Assembly: GCF_021129305.1 (NCBI RefSeq)
Contig: NZ_JAJOMB010000014.1
Location: 62,001 to 126,000, forward strand
Reading direction: 5' to 3'
DNA from: Kineosporia babensis
GTDB lineage: Bacteria; Actinomycetota; Actinomycetes; Actinomycetales; Kineosporiaceae
DNA length: 64,000 nt
In this document: positions 24,622-33,103 of the stretch, piece by piece
Layout of the letters: each line of letters begins with the position of its first letter
Numbering within the stretch: the stretch's first letter is position 1
Notes under the pieces: generated by a model
The model's database searches: none
What the model was told of the DNA's origin: nothing
Seen by the model: the letters and a program-made list of their open reading frames with translations, nothing else
Program-made: the position numbers and the translations under genes

Positions 24622-24857
24622 AACATGCTCCAGCCATTCGGCGACTAACGGGCTTCTGGTCTGGCACCGAAGCTTCCGGGCGCTGGACCCAGAGACCCGG
24701 TAGGGACACTCCGTTGCGGCAGGAAGACGTTCGCGACCATAGTCAGGTCGACGGCCAGCAGATGGCGAAGGCCGGGAAACCCGTGCCGCGCGGAGCGCAT
24801 CTCCCGGTAGCTGAGTCGGGCCCGCCTCCACGCGACGGACCCGGCCAGCCAACCGGA
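24622..24857. other. Convergent intergenic gap, no gene
   Basis: A 236-bp gap between two convergent genes. A weak stem (GGCTTC near 24651 with GAAGC near 24669) is the only terminator-like structure I see; it has no T-run. Confidence 0.4.
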
Positions 24858-25967
24858 TCAGCAGTTGGATATGGCGAGCGGGATGGTGGTGGCGCTCTGC
24901 GCGCCGCTGATCGCAAGGTCGCTGCGGTAGTCACCGTCGAAGTCGCCGGCCACGACCTGGTAACCAGCTTCCCTCGCCCAGACCGGGAAGCCCGACACCC
25001 AGGAATTCGTGACGCCGAATGTGCCGTTGCCGTTCGAGAATGCCACCGGGATCGTCACCGCGCTCTGGGCGCCTGTCATCGACAGGTCACTACGGCCGTC
25101 GCCGTTGAAGTCACCGGCTACTACCTGGAAACCGGCTTCCCGGGCCCAGATCGGAAAGTTCGGCACGGTGTAGTTGGTGACGCCGAATGTGCCGTTGCCG
25201 TTCGAGAATGCCACCGGGACGGTCGTCGCGTTCTGGGCGCCGGTCATCGCCAGATCGCTACGCCCGTCATTGTTGAAGTCGCCGGCCACCACCTGATAGC
25301 CGGCTGTCTTCGCCCAGATCGGGAAATTGGCTACCCAGGAATTGGTGACGCCGAATGTGCCGTTCCCGTTCGAGAACGCTACCGGGATCGTCGTTGCGCT
25401 CTGGGCGCCGGTCATTGAGAGGTCACTGCGACCGTCGCCGTTGAAGTCACCGGCCACCACCTGGAAACCGGCCTCTCGGGCCCAGATCGGAAAGTTCGGC
25501 ACGGTGTAGTTGGTGACGCCGAATGTGCCGTTGCCGTTCGAGAATGCCACCGGGATGGTCGTCGCGTTCTGGGCACCGGTCATCGCCAGATCACTGCGAC
25601 CGTCACCGTTGAAGTCACCGGCCACCACCTGATAGCCGGCTGTCCTCGCCCAGATCGGGAAATTGGGCACGTAGTAGTTGGTGACCGTGAACGTGCCGTT
25701 CCCGTTGGAGAACGCCACCGGGATGGTTGTGGCACTCTGGGCACCGGTCATCGCCAGATCGCCGCGGCCGTCTCCGTTGAAATCCCCTGACACAATTTGA
25801 TATCCGGCTTCTCTCGCCCACACCGGAAAGCCCGATACCCAGTTGTTCGTCACGCTGAAGGTTCCGCAGGCGGCCGCCGCCTTGGCCATCGATGGGCCTG
25901 CTGGCAACATCGTCAGACCGACAACGCTGGCCACGGCCAGCAATGCGGTCGAAAGGGACCTCTTCAC
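24858..25967 (-). CDS. Secreted FG-GAP/VCBS-repeat protein (six 56-residue repeats)
   Basis: A 369-residue protein with a signal peptide (KRSLSTALLAVASVVGLTML, cleavage near AKAAA) and then almost nothing but six repeats of 56 residues. Each repeat contains a WxREAGYQVVAGDF strand pair and a Ca-binding loop DFNGDGRSD. The repeats form one beta-propeller-like unit. GTG 25967 is chosen because the signal peptide starts there and GGAGGG lies just upstream; ATG 25982 is possible. Role unknown; such proteins are extracellular and often bind carbohydrate or other surfaces. Confidence 0.85.
   Translation of the reverse strand: MKRSLSTALLAVASVVGLTMLPAGPSMAKAAAACGTFSVTNNWVSGFPVWAREAGYQIVSGDFNGDGRGDLAMTGAQSATTIPVAFSNGNGTFTVTNYYVPNFPIWARTAGYQVVAGDFNGDGRSDLAMTGAQNATTIPVAFSNGNGTFGVTNYTVPNFPIWAREAGFQVVAGDFNGDGRSDLSMTGAQSATTIPVAFSNGNGTFGVTNSWVANFPIWAKTAGYQVVAGDFNNDGRSDLAMTGAQNATTVPVAFSNGNGTFGVTNYTVPNFPIWAREAGFQVVAGDFNGDGRSDLSMTGAQSAVTIPVAFSNGNGTFGVTNSWVSGFPVWAREAGYQVVAGDFDGDYRSDLAISGAQSATTIPLAISNC
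24861..25862 (-). repeat. Six tandem 168-bp coding repeats
   Basis: The coding DNA repeats with a 168-bp period. Repeats 3 and 5 encode almost identical residues (both NYTVPNFPIWAREAGFQ), while repeats 2 and 4 and repeats 1 and 6 are the next closest. This suggests duplication of a 336-bp two-repeat unit and possible repeat-number change by recombination. Confidence 0.75.
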
Positions 25968-26109
25968 TTTTCCCTCCACCATCGTCTGTTTCAACGGTCG
26001 AGGGATGACATCACCACGGGAGAAGAGGAAGATCACTCTGACCCAGGCGGTAATCAAGACAACGAATGGGCCGGGCCTCCTCCATTCGCATCAGCTCCAC
26101 TTACGGTAG

Positions 26110-26310
26110 TCACCTACGGCTACCTCGCCCGAGGCGGATCCCCGCAGCCAGGCCAGCCAGGACGAGTCCGATCACGACCGTGCTGAAACTGAGCAACTGC
26201 CGACCGCCGGGGACCAGGGGGAGCGAGAACCGCGAGCCGCTGGTCAAGACCGCATCGGAGAGCGGCACGTACGCGAACCAGCCGAAGTTCTCTCGGGGGG
26301 CCGTCGCCAC
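26110..26310 (-). CDS. Small membrane protein (hypothetical)
   Basis: A 66-residue reading frame with a polar N-terminus (ENFGWFAYVPLSDAVL) and one membrane segment (STVVIGLVLAGLAAGI) followed by basic residues. The FGWFAY-PL pattern followed by a single membrane helix is familiar from small actinobacterial membrane proteins. An in-frame stop lies two codons upstream of the GTG at 26310, so this is the only possible start; the ribosome binding site is poor. Could be the surviving 3' part of a decayed gene. Confidence 0.45.
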   Translation of the reverse strand: MATAPRENFGWFAYVPLSDAVLTSGSRFSLPLVPGGRQLLSFSTVVIGLVLAGLAAGIRLGRGSRR

Positions 26311-27064
26311 GACTCAAGGCGTCGCCCAGCAGACGGTACAAGGCCAGGTGCTCTCCGGCTTCCAGTGCGACGGCGCGGTCGCCCTCAGGAGCGGAGATGG
26401 TTGCGGTGAGGCCGTCGTCGTTCAATCCGGAGCCATCTGAGCCGGGGCGTCGCCCGGCGATCGACTGTGGTTCCTGCGGGTCGAGACCTTCCGAGACGAA
26501 CACACCCTGAAAGCCGACCGCCCGGAACCCGGGGTCGGAGTGCGGGGGGAGATGGCGCTCATCCACATCCGGGTCCGGACGCCAGAGGTGTGGCGCATGG
26601 TCATGAAGGAGTCGTCGTCGTTGAAGGCGCCGGGGGTGCCGAGTTCGGCGTGGCTGCCGGACTGAATGGTCACTGTCATCGTGAGGACAGCGACCATTCA
26701 GAGGTCAGGGTGCGACGGCGTCGACGGAGAGACCAGTGAGGCGTTCGGATTCGGCTCACCGGCGGGTGGCGACCTGCTCGTCGCGTCCTCGTGCGGAAAC
26801 TTTTGCTGGCGCAGGCGCTCCGAGCAGGTTGAACCGGGGGCCGTAGTAGCCGCTCTGCTTCGCCTCCGAGATGGTGGCCGGGTTCAGCATCGGGTCGGCG
26901 CTGCCCCGGCTGAGTGGCTCGGGGTGATCTTCCAGGCGACCGGACGGGTCCTGGTTCGCGCCCGTCCACTGAGCGGCCATCGTCGGGGCAGCCTGATCAG
27001 ATCGGCCGAGCGACGTCCTCGATCGGCGCGCGGAGGCACTGAGTCGTTGGAGAGTTGGCTGCCA
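26311..27064. other. About 750 bp with no supportable gene
   Basis: Only weak minus-strand frames are seen (26422-26697, 91 residues; 26756-26980, 74 residues), without ribosome binding sites or recognisable motifs, and arginine/proline-rich shadow frames. A decayed gene is possible because protein-like patches occur in more than one frame. No repeat, tRNA or mobile element is seen. Confidence 0.5.
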
Positions 27065-27919
27065 CTATTCCCAGGGCTCTGCGCCCAGGTCGTCCCAGAG
27101 CATCTCTTCCCAACCGCTCAGGCCCATGGCATAGCCCGGATACCCGGCCACGGCGCTGCGCACGTGCACCCGTCCGCTGAAGTCGTAGTCGCTGTGGCGG
27201 AACACGTCGGGGTCGAGACCGTCGGGAACGTCATCGAGGTTCACGCCCAGCAGACAACCGTCCGGGTCGTGCATGGCTTCGGCGTTCGCGATGAACACGG
27301 CCCGAGGTGCCATCTCCTCGTCGTCCCATTCCTTCGGCAGGGCTGACACCACGGTCAGCCAGGAAGCGTTTGCCCAGACCGGGTCGTCGATGACGAAGGC
27401 GGCGGAGTTCTCGTCATTCTCAGCGATCTCGCTGAGGATGCGGGCCCAGGCCTCGGGGTCGCTGAAGTCGGTGCGCACCACGAGGCCACTGAACATGCGG
27501 TACCCCGACAGATCGAGCGTGCGGTCGGGGCCGGCGCTGACTGATCCGGACTCCCATACCCGGGCTCCGGAGTCGTCCAGCAGAGCGATATGGCCCTCAT
27601 CGTCCAGCACGAGCATCTGACCGCGACGATGGGTGTACCAGAGGTCCGTGCCGTTACAGTTCCGCACGGCCAGCACGCCGTCCTCCTGGAGCCCGAACCA
27701 GCCGTAGTCCTCGTCGAGCAAGGGTTCTCCCGGATCGGGCTCGCCCTGGAAGACGCTGTCGGCGGCCCAGATCTCCTCGCCGTCAGCGACGCTCCGCACC
27801 ACCACATCACCGTCGTACTGGTGTTCCAGCGTGTAGGTCCCGTTCGGGCTGGTCACCGACCGGGCCTGGAACTGTTCACCGGGACGCAGGACGACGATGT
27901 GTTCGGCGGCGGAAACCAT
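27065..27919 (-). CDS. Lectin-like / DUF6924 two-domain protein
   Basis: A 284-residue acidic protein. The N-terminal 110 residues resemble bulb-type (B_lectin) repeats: SPNGTYTLEHQYDGDVVVRS, GVLAVRNCNGTDLWYT, GQMLVLDDEGHIALLD. The C-terminal part (about 145-275) matches the DUF6924 pattern: VVRTDFSDPEAWARILSEI, NSAAFVIDDP, APRAVFIANAEAM, LLGVNLDD, YPGYAMGLSGWEEM. There is no signal peptide, so it should be cytoplasmic. ATG 27919 has GAGAG upstream and starts where homology-like sequence starts. No function is known. Confidence 0.7.
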   Translation of the reverse strand: MVSAAEHIVVLRPGEQFQARSVTSPNGTYTLEHQYDGDVVVRSVADGEEIWAADSVFQGEPDPGEPLLDEDYGWFGLQEDGVLAVRNCNGTDLWYTHRRGQMLVLDDEGHIALLDDSGARVWESGSVSAGPDRTLDLSGYRMFSGLVVRTDFSDPEAWARILSEIAENDENSAAFVIDDPVWANASWLTVVSALPKEWDDEEMAPRAVFIANAEAMHDPDGCLLGVNLDDVPDGLDPDVFRHSDYDFSGRVHVRSAVAGYPGYAMGLSGWEEMLWDDLGAEPWE

Positions 27920-28021
27920 CAGATCACTCTCATTCGCTCGGGCGCGACCTTCGGGGACGTACGAGACTATCCACACCTGGTGGGGGCGGTGTCTTCAGCT
28001 GCAACAGGGCACAATCGGGCT

Positions 28022-28876
28022 GTGGAGCTTCACCGGTTCGGCAGTGCGGTAAGACAGTTGCGCGAGAGTACCGATCCTGCGGATCTCGGCCTTCCGGTCG
28101 GGAAGCGGCGGACGCGGGGCCTGCGCCGGGAAGAGCTCGGTGAGCTGGCCGGCATGTCTGCGGACTATGTGCGACGGCTGGAGCAGGGGCGGAGTCATCC
28201 GTCGGCCGGAGTGGTGGATGCCATCGCCAAGGCACTGCACGTCGGCCGGTCTGATTACGAACGATTGTGCGCTTTGGCGGGCTATGCGGCCCTCGAGGGC
28301 CAAGTGCCCAAAGAACTCGGGCCGGGGGCTGTCCGGTTGCTGGAGCGGTTCTCGGACACACCGATGTTCGTCTCCGATGCGGCCATGAATCTGATCGCCG
28401 TCAACAGCGCCTTCATGGCTCTGCGGCACTGGGACCTGACGGGAGACCCGTGGGACTGGAACGTCGCCTGGCGATCCTTCTGCGACCCACTGATCGGCTT
28501 CAAGCAGTCTGCCGCTGATGCCACCGATCATGAAGCAGTCCTCGTCGCCCAGCTGAGGAGTGCAGTGCTGCGCTACCCGGCCGATAGTGACCTCACTGCT
28601 CTGATCGACGAAATGCGGACCCGAAGCCGCATGTTCGATGATCTCTGGCGTAATCCACGTCCGGTGGCGGCGTACGAGAGCAGCGCCGCGTTCGTCCACC
28701 CGGACGGAGGATCCGTCACCCTCATGGGCAGCCTGATCGCCATCCCCGGAGATGACCTGGCGGCTCTGATGCTCACTCCGGCCCCGGGTTCGGCCGATGC
28801 GTCGCGTCTGGCGGAGCTGGTCGCTGAGGAAGGGGACCCGGCGATCATCAGGGTGGGCCAATCCGGCCCAGGATAG
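28022..28876 (+). CDS. HTH transcriptional regulator, MmyB-like (XRE HTH + PAS-like ligand domain)
   Basis: A 284-residue regulator. The N-terminal HTH carries the MmyB signature KRRTRGLRREELGELAGMSA and DYVRRLEQGRSHPS. The remainder is the MmyB ligand-binding domain: ERFSDTPMFVSDAAMNLIAV NSAF, WRSFCDP, VAQLRSAVLRYPADSDLTAL, WRNPRPVAAYESS. GTG 28022 is chosen because the HTH begins directly after it. The oxidoreductase gene 67 bp downstream on the same strand is probably its target, as such regulators usually sit beside the enzyme they control. Confidence 0.85.
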   Translation: MELHRFGSAVRQLRESTDPADLGLPVGKRRTRGLRREELGELAGMSADYVRRLEQGRSHPSAGVVDAIAKALHVGRSDYERLCALAGYAALEGQVPKELGPGAVRLLERFSDTPMFVSDAAMNLIAVNSAFMALRHWDLTGDPWDWNVAWRSFCDPLIGFKQSAADATDHEAVLVAQLRSAVLRYPADSDLTALIDEMRTRSRMFDDLWRNPRPVAAYESSAAFVHPDGGSVTLMGSLIAIPGDDLAALMLTPAPGSADASRLAELVAEEGDPAIIRVGQSGPG

Positions 28877-28943
28877 TCGCGCTGCATCCTGCGAACTTGG
28901 TTGGCGTCACCACAGCGGCGCAACCAAGAAGCAGGTGCGAGTC

Positions 28944-29885
28944 ATGAAGGCAGTACGTTTCCACGAGTTCGGTGGTCCTGAGGCTCTGGTCCACGAGGAC
29001 ATCGAGCAGCCCACCCCCGCCGCCGGTCAGGTCCGGATCCGGGTTGCGGCGACGTCGTTCAACGGAGTGGACGGCAACATCCGGGCGGGCTTCATGCAGG
29101 GCCCGATCCCGGTCGCCCTACCGCACACTCCTGGCCTGGACGTAGCCGGCACCGTCGATGCCCTGGGCAAGGGAGTGGACGACTTCGCAGTCGGTGACCG
29201 GGTGATCGGCTTCCTTCCGATGACGGGTGACGGCGCTGCTGCGGAGTACGTGATCGCAGCTGCCGACATCCTCACCGGAGCCCCGAAGAGCATCCCTCTG
29301 GCCGATGCGGCAGCACTGCCGGTGGTGGGTCTGACCGCCTGGCAGGCGCTGTTCGATCACGGGCAGCTCCGGGCGGGGCAGCGGGTCCTGATCAACGGTG
29401 CCGGGGGAGCGGTCGGTGACTACGCCGTGCAGTTGGCCAAGGAGGTCAAGGCGCACGTGATCGCTGTGGCCGGGCCTCGCCACCAGGCCCGGGTGAAGGC
29501 GGCTGGTGCCGACGAGGTCTTGGACCACACGAGCTCCGATGTGGTGGCGGCGCTGAGCGAGCCGGTCGACCTTGTCGTCAACCTGGCTCCAGTCACCCCT
29601 GAAATCCTGGCAGGCCTGGTCACAGTGATCCGTGACGGTGGCGCTCTGGTGAACACCACCGTCTGGATGGCTGCTCCCTCCGACAAGGAGCGTGCCGTGC
29701 AGGGAATCAACCTTTTCGTGCGCAGCGACGCCGATCAGCTGGCCGACCTCGCGGCCCGAGTGAACACCGGCGAACTTCACGTCGAAGTCGCTCAGCGCGT
29801 GCAGCTCGCCGACTTGGCAGATGTCCACCAGCAGGCTGCTGCGGGGGAGCTCCCTGGCAAGACGGTCATCGTCGTCTCCGCCTGA
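28944..29885 (+). CDS. NADP-dependent quinone oxidoreductase-like enzyme (zinc-free MDR family)
   Basis: A 313-residue medium-chain dehydrogenase/reductase. The start MKAVRFHEFGGPEALV and the GroES-like region (HTPGLDVAGTVDALG, GDRVIGF) are typical of quinone oxidoreductases. The NADP site is VLINGAGGAVGDYAVQLAK. The zinc-ligand cysteines of alcohol dehydrogenases are absent. Reduces quinones or enones with NADPH by family analogy. Follows the MmyB-like regulator. Confidence 0.85.
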   Translation: MKAVRFHEFGGPEALVHEDIEQPTPAAGQVRIRVAATSFNGVDGNIRAGFMQGPIPVALPHTPGLDVAGTVDALGKGVDDFAVGDRVIGFLPMTGDGAAAEYVIAAADILTGAPKSIPLADAAALPVVGLTAWQALFDHGQLRAGQRVLINGAGGAVGDYAVQLAKEVKAHVIAVAGPRHQARVKAAGADEVLDHTSSDVVAALSEPVDLVVNLAPVTPEILAGLVTVIRDGGALVNTTVWMAAPSDKERAVQGINLFVRSDADQLADLAARVNTGELHVEVAQRVQLADLADVHQQAAAGELPGKTVIVVSA

Positions 29886-30230
29886 TTCGAACGCGAAGGG
29901 AAAATCGCGGGTCTTTGTCTCTGGACCCCGAAATCGCGCAGGCGCCGGCCCCGATGGCCGGTGCGATGACAGAGACGGTCCTGCTGGCGCTGGACGGCAT
30001 CCGGTCCCGCTCGTAACCGATCGCCCGGTTCCCGGCAGCGCTACGGCGCAACACCGCGCGAGTTCCGTTCGCACAAGGAGCCTGGCTCAGGGTTCACCCT
30101 GATGCGGTCCCCCCGGCCGATCTGGTTGGCTTGTAGCCGTCTCAGCGAAAGGAGTCTGCTCATGCTGCCCATGCCGCCGGTCTTGCGACGGCCCCACCCC
30201 GGGGCGTCGCGGAGCCGAAAGGTGACCGCC
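29886..30230. other. Intergenic stretch of 345 bp
   Basis: No gene. A small stem CGCGA(29892)-TCGCG(29905) followed by GGTCTTTGTCT may end the oxidoreductase transcript. An inverted repeat CAGGGT-TC-ACCCTG lies at 30088-30101, upstream of the small gene at 30231, and could be an operator. Confidence 0.4.
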
Positions 30231-30518
30231 ATGAGCAGAACCGACAAGCACCGGCCGTATTGGGTACGGCTGGCCGACACCCCGATGCTGACCAGCATTC
30301 CGCACCACGACCACCGTTTCGGGCCGTGCAGCCTGCCGGCCCAGATCACGCCGGAGAGCGTGAAACACCTCGGCTGCTACTGGACTTACGGGCCCGGGCT
30401 GTACGGCGTTCGTCTGGACAACGGCGGCGCGGAATGGCAGCGCTGGCGTACCGAGGCCAACCATCGGGATCGTCGGGAAGCCCGGCGAGCTCTGCGGCGT
30501 CGCCGAAACGAGTACTGA
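30231..30518 (+). CDS. Small basic conserved-looking hypothetical protein
   Basis: A 95-residue protein (SRTDKHRPYWVRLADTPML at the start, then HHDHRFGPCSLP, LGCYWTYGPGLYG) ending in a very basic helix RREARRALRRRRNEY. It resembles small actinobacterial proteins beginning with a S-R-T-D-K-x-R-P-x-W/Y pattern; their function is unknown. AAAGGTGA eight bases before ATG 30231 is a good ribosome binding site. Confidence 0.6.
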   Translation: MSRTDKHRPYWVRLADTPMLTSIPHHDHRFGPCSLPAQITPESVKHLGCYWTYGPGLYGVRLDNGGAEWQRWRTEANHRDRREARRALRRRRNEY

Positions 30519-30752
30519 GTCAGAAGACGCTGTCGTTTCTGTCCGAGACGGCTGGGCGAGCGGGTCGCGGACCACGGTCCCGGCCCGCACTTTGCCGCGA
30601 CTAATGCCTCGGCGCCGTCCGAGCCGGGTCTTTCGTAGCGGTGGTCATCCAGTCGGAGTCGATCCCGAAGAAACCGCGTTCTCCGGCACCGGCGCCGTGC
30701 TGGCGTAGGACCCGCGAACGTGCCCCGCACGGATCCAAATTTTCGACCGCGC

Positions 30753-30778
30753 GTTCTAAAAAGCGTCCTTTTGTTCTA
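30753..30778. promoter_or_regulatory. Direct repeat GTTCTA-N14-GTTCTA before the TetR gene
   Basis: GTTCTA at 30753-30758 and 30773-30778, with an A-rich/T-rich inverted stretch between them, lies 11-36 bp before ATG 30789. Position suggests autoregulation by the TetR protein; TACAGT (30776-30781) could be the -10 element. Confidence 0.35.
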
Positions 30779-30788
30779 CAGTGGAATC

Positions 30789-31388
30789 ATGCGGTCCGAC
30801 GAAGAGCTGTCCTTCATCGAACGGGCGAGACGACGTCAGTTCGTCGAATGTGCTCTGGACTCGCTGCACGAGAAGGGGTTTGCCGGGACGTCCCTGGCTG
30901 CGGTGGCCGAGCGGGCCGGAGTCGCCAAGAGCGTCGTCGTCTATCACTTCGGCTCGAAACAAGCCCTGCTCGAAGCGGTCGTCGACTCGGTGTACGCAGG
31001 GGCCGCACCGGCCGTCCTGGCTGCCGTCGAGGGTGCTGGCGGTCCCCGCGAGCGCCTGCTCGCCTATGTCCGGGCCTGCGTACTGTTCGCCGCCGACAAC
31101 GGCCGGGCGCTGGCTGCGGTGGGCGAGGTCTTCCGGAACCTGCGCACCGCAGACGGCGGTCTGCGTTACACCGCGGCCGACAGCGACGCGCTGATCTCCT
31201 ACGTCGAAGGCCTGCTCGAGGACGGGCAGGACGCCGGCGAGCTGGGCGACTTCCACGCCCGAACGGTCGCGGTGATGATCCGCGCCTCGATCGATGCCCT
31301 GCCGGGCCTGTTCAGCGCCGATCCCGACCTGCAAGGAGCCGACGTCGCCGATCGGATGGGTGACGCGGTGGCCCGCATGACCAGCTGA
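30789..31388 (+). CDS. TetR-family transcriptional regulator
   Basis: A 199-residue regulator. The N-terminal HTH is clear: FVECALDSLHEKGFAGTSLA, AVAERAGVAKSVVVYHFGSK and QALLEAVVDSVY. The C-terminal ligand domain is not assignable. It lies 21 bp before the CPBP protease gene on the same strand and probably controls itself and the following two genes. Confidence 0.88.
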   Translation: MRSDEELSFIERARRRQFVECALDSLHEKGFAGTSLAAVAERAGVAKSVVVYHFGSKQALLEAVVDSVYAGAAPAVLAAVEGAGGPRERLLAYVRACVLFAADNGRALAAVGEVFRNLRTADGGLRYTAADSDALISYVEGLLEDGQDAGELGDFHARTVAVMIRASIDALPGLFSADPDLQGADVADRMGDAVARMTS

Positions 31389-31409
31389 CTCCCTTTCTGG
31401 AGGCCGGAC

Positions 31410-32132
31410 GTGGACACCCAGAACCTGGCCAATCTTCTGCTGTTGCCCTGCATCGCCGTCTTCGGTGTGATCGCGATCCGTTCCCGAGGTCTCGCCGCGG
31501 TGGGCCTACGACCTCGCCCGCGCACGTTCGTCCTTGGTTTCCTGATCGGAACCGTCGCCATTTCGGTGGTGTTCGTTCTTCTCCGGGCTACGGCAACGAT
31601 CGAGGTCGAAAGCGTCGGCGGCGACACGGGCATGATTGTCGCTCTCCTGATCTACCTCGTGCTGCTGGCCCTGATCGAGGAAGCAGTTTTCCGGGGCCTG
31701 CTGATGAACGGCATCGGCGTGGCTGTCCGCTCGGACTGGCTCGCCGTCGGGATCACCGCCGTCCTGGTCGGCGTGCCGTACTTCTTCGCCGAGGGCGCAG
31801 GCGCGCTGGGCATTCTCAGCGGGGTACTGAGCGGCGTGATGTACGGCGCCGCGTTCCTGGCCACGCAGAACATCTGGCTCGGCGCCGGCCTGCGTGCTGC
31901 CTGGAACTTCGTGCAGGGCCCGCTACTGGGTTTCCCGGTCAGCGCCACCATGCTGGTCGACGACCCGCTGATCCACCAAATGGCCACCGGTGCGCGCTGG
32001 TTGACCGGCGGCGTCTACGGACCTGAGGCCAGTGTCCCCGGTCTGGTGATCCGTCTGGTCGTGATCGCCTACCTGATCCGTCAGGTGAAGACTTCAAGAA
32101 GCCTTGCTGGACGCGACGGACAGGCTGCCTGA
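31410..32132 (+). CDS. CPBP-family intramembrane metalloprotease (Abi-like)
   Basis: A 240-residue integral membrane protein with about six to seven hydrophobic segments. The CPBP motif 1 is LIEEAVFRGLLMNGI; motif 2-like AFLATQNIWLGAGLRAAWNF contains the conserved N/H region. Bacterial members take part in bacteriocin self-immunity or protein processing. GTG 31410 follows CTGGAGG by about 8 bp. Forms a small operon with the TetR regulator and peptidase E gene. Confidence 0.82.
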   Translation: MDTQNLANLLLLPCIAVFGVIAIRSRGLAAVGLRPRPRTFVLGFLIGTVAISVVFVLLRATATIEVESVGGDTGMIVALLIYLVLLALIEEAVFRGLLMNGIGVAVRSDWLAVGITAVLVGVPYFFAEGAGALGILSGVLSGVMYGAAFLATQNIWLGAGLRAAWNFVQGPLLGFPVSATMLVDDPLIHQMATGARWLTGGVYGPEASVPGLVIRLVVIAYLIRQVKTSRSLAGRDGQAA

Positions 32133-32169
32133 CTGGCGCCTCGCTCGCCGAGCGTGGTTGGCTCGGGCG

Positions 32170-32838
32170 GTGAATCTTCTGTTGACGTCGAGTGGTCTGC
32201 GCAACGAGTCGTTGCAGGATGCGTTGCGGGACATGGTGGGTCAGCCGTTCGGGTCGGCGAACGTGGTGTACCTGCTGACCGCGTCGGTCGCCCAGCCCGG
32301 TGACCACGGTTGGGTCGTGGCGGACCTGAACCGGGTGCACGGCCTAGGCTGGCGGGAGTTCGACATCCTGGAGCTGAACGGCCTGCCCCAGCAGATGGTG
32401 CTCGAGCGGTTGCGCCGCGCCGACGTGATCTACGTGCAGGGCGGCAACCAGTACCACCTGGCCCGCAGCATCACCGCCAACCACCTGGCCGCAGACCTCC
32501 TCAAGATCCTGGAAGACCGTGTCTACGTCGGGGTCAGCGCCGGTTCGATGATCTTCAGCCGGCACCTCAACGAACGCTCCGCCGACGTCATCGGGGATCG
32601 CGCGGACCTGGAGGTGCTCGGCGCGACTATCCTGGAACCGCCCTTGGGACTGTTCGACTGGTACTTGAAGCCGCACCTCGACTCGCCGGACTTCCCGGAG
32701 CGGGACGACACCTGGGCCGACGATATCTGTGGGCGAGCAGATTTCCCGATCTACTTCATCGACGACGAGACGGCGGTCCGCATCGTCGACGACCGGGTGG
32801 ACGTGGTCTCGGAAGGCCGGTGGCGCTTCGAGTGCTGA
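32170..32838 (+). CDS. pepE: Peptidase E-like protease (family S51)
   Basis: A 222-residue cytoplasmic serine peptidase. The nucleophile elbow is VGVSAGSMIFS, preceded by the VIYVQGGNQYHL glycine-rich strand typical of S51. Catalytic His and Glu are probably in PHLDSPDF and nearby. Salmonella PepE cleaves Asp-X dipeptides; activity here is by analogy. GTG 32170 is chosen because the family sequence (NLLLTSSGL) begins right after it. Confidence 0.8.
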   Translation: MNLLLTSSGLRNESLQDALRDMVGQPFGSANVVYLLTASVAQPGDHGWVVADLNRVHGLGWREFDILELNGLPQQMVLERLRRADVIYVQGGNQYHLARSITANHLAADLLKILEDRVYVGVSAGSMIFSRHLNERSADVIGDRADLEVLGATILEPPLGLFDWYLKPHLDSPDFPERDDTWADDICGRADFPIYFIDDETAVRIVDDRVDVVSEGRWRFEC

Positions 32839-32852
32839 CGAACGCTCGGTCG

Positions 32853-33014
32853 TCAGGCTAGCTGCACCTGTGTCGGGCCCAGACGCTGGCGTTCCTCGGC
32901 CAGGTGATGGGCGCTGGCCCAGGCTTCGGTCCGGGCTCGTTCCCTGGCCTGCGCGTCACGGTCACCGTCATCCAGTTCGGCGCGGATGTCGTCCCAGCCA
33001 TGGAATTCCGTCAC
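32853..33014 (-). pseudogene. Truncated HTH antitoxin-like regulator (53 residues)
   Basis: The protein opens like actinobacterial XRE antitoxin/HTH proteins (MTEFHGWDDIRAELDDGDRD, then a charged helix and AEERQRLGPTQVQLA) but stops where the second half of the HTH should begin. GGAGAA lies six bases before the GTG start at 33014, so it is probably still translated. The partner toxin is not seen on either side. Interpreted as a deletion remnant of a HigA-like gene. Confidence 0.5.
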
Positions 33015-33103
33015 GAATCTGTTCTCCGTTTCCCGTCGAGGACTCGCGCGTCCTCGTAGGCCGCCTCGGCAATCTATCGAACATCTGTACTTGACCACCT
33101 GGC

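Noticed and set aside
24387-25418. Plus-strand repetitive frame opposite the FG-GAP gene
   Set aside because: The repeats are the antisense of the 168-bp coding repeats; the minus frame has a signal peptide and Ca-binding loops.
24861-25862. CRISPR-like array
   Set aside because: The repeats are contiguous 168-bp coding units without spacers.
26666-27346. 226-residue plus-strand frame across the empty region
   Set aside because: It runs into the antisense of the DUF6924 gene and has no motif or ribosome binding site.
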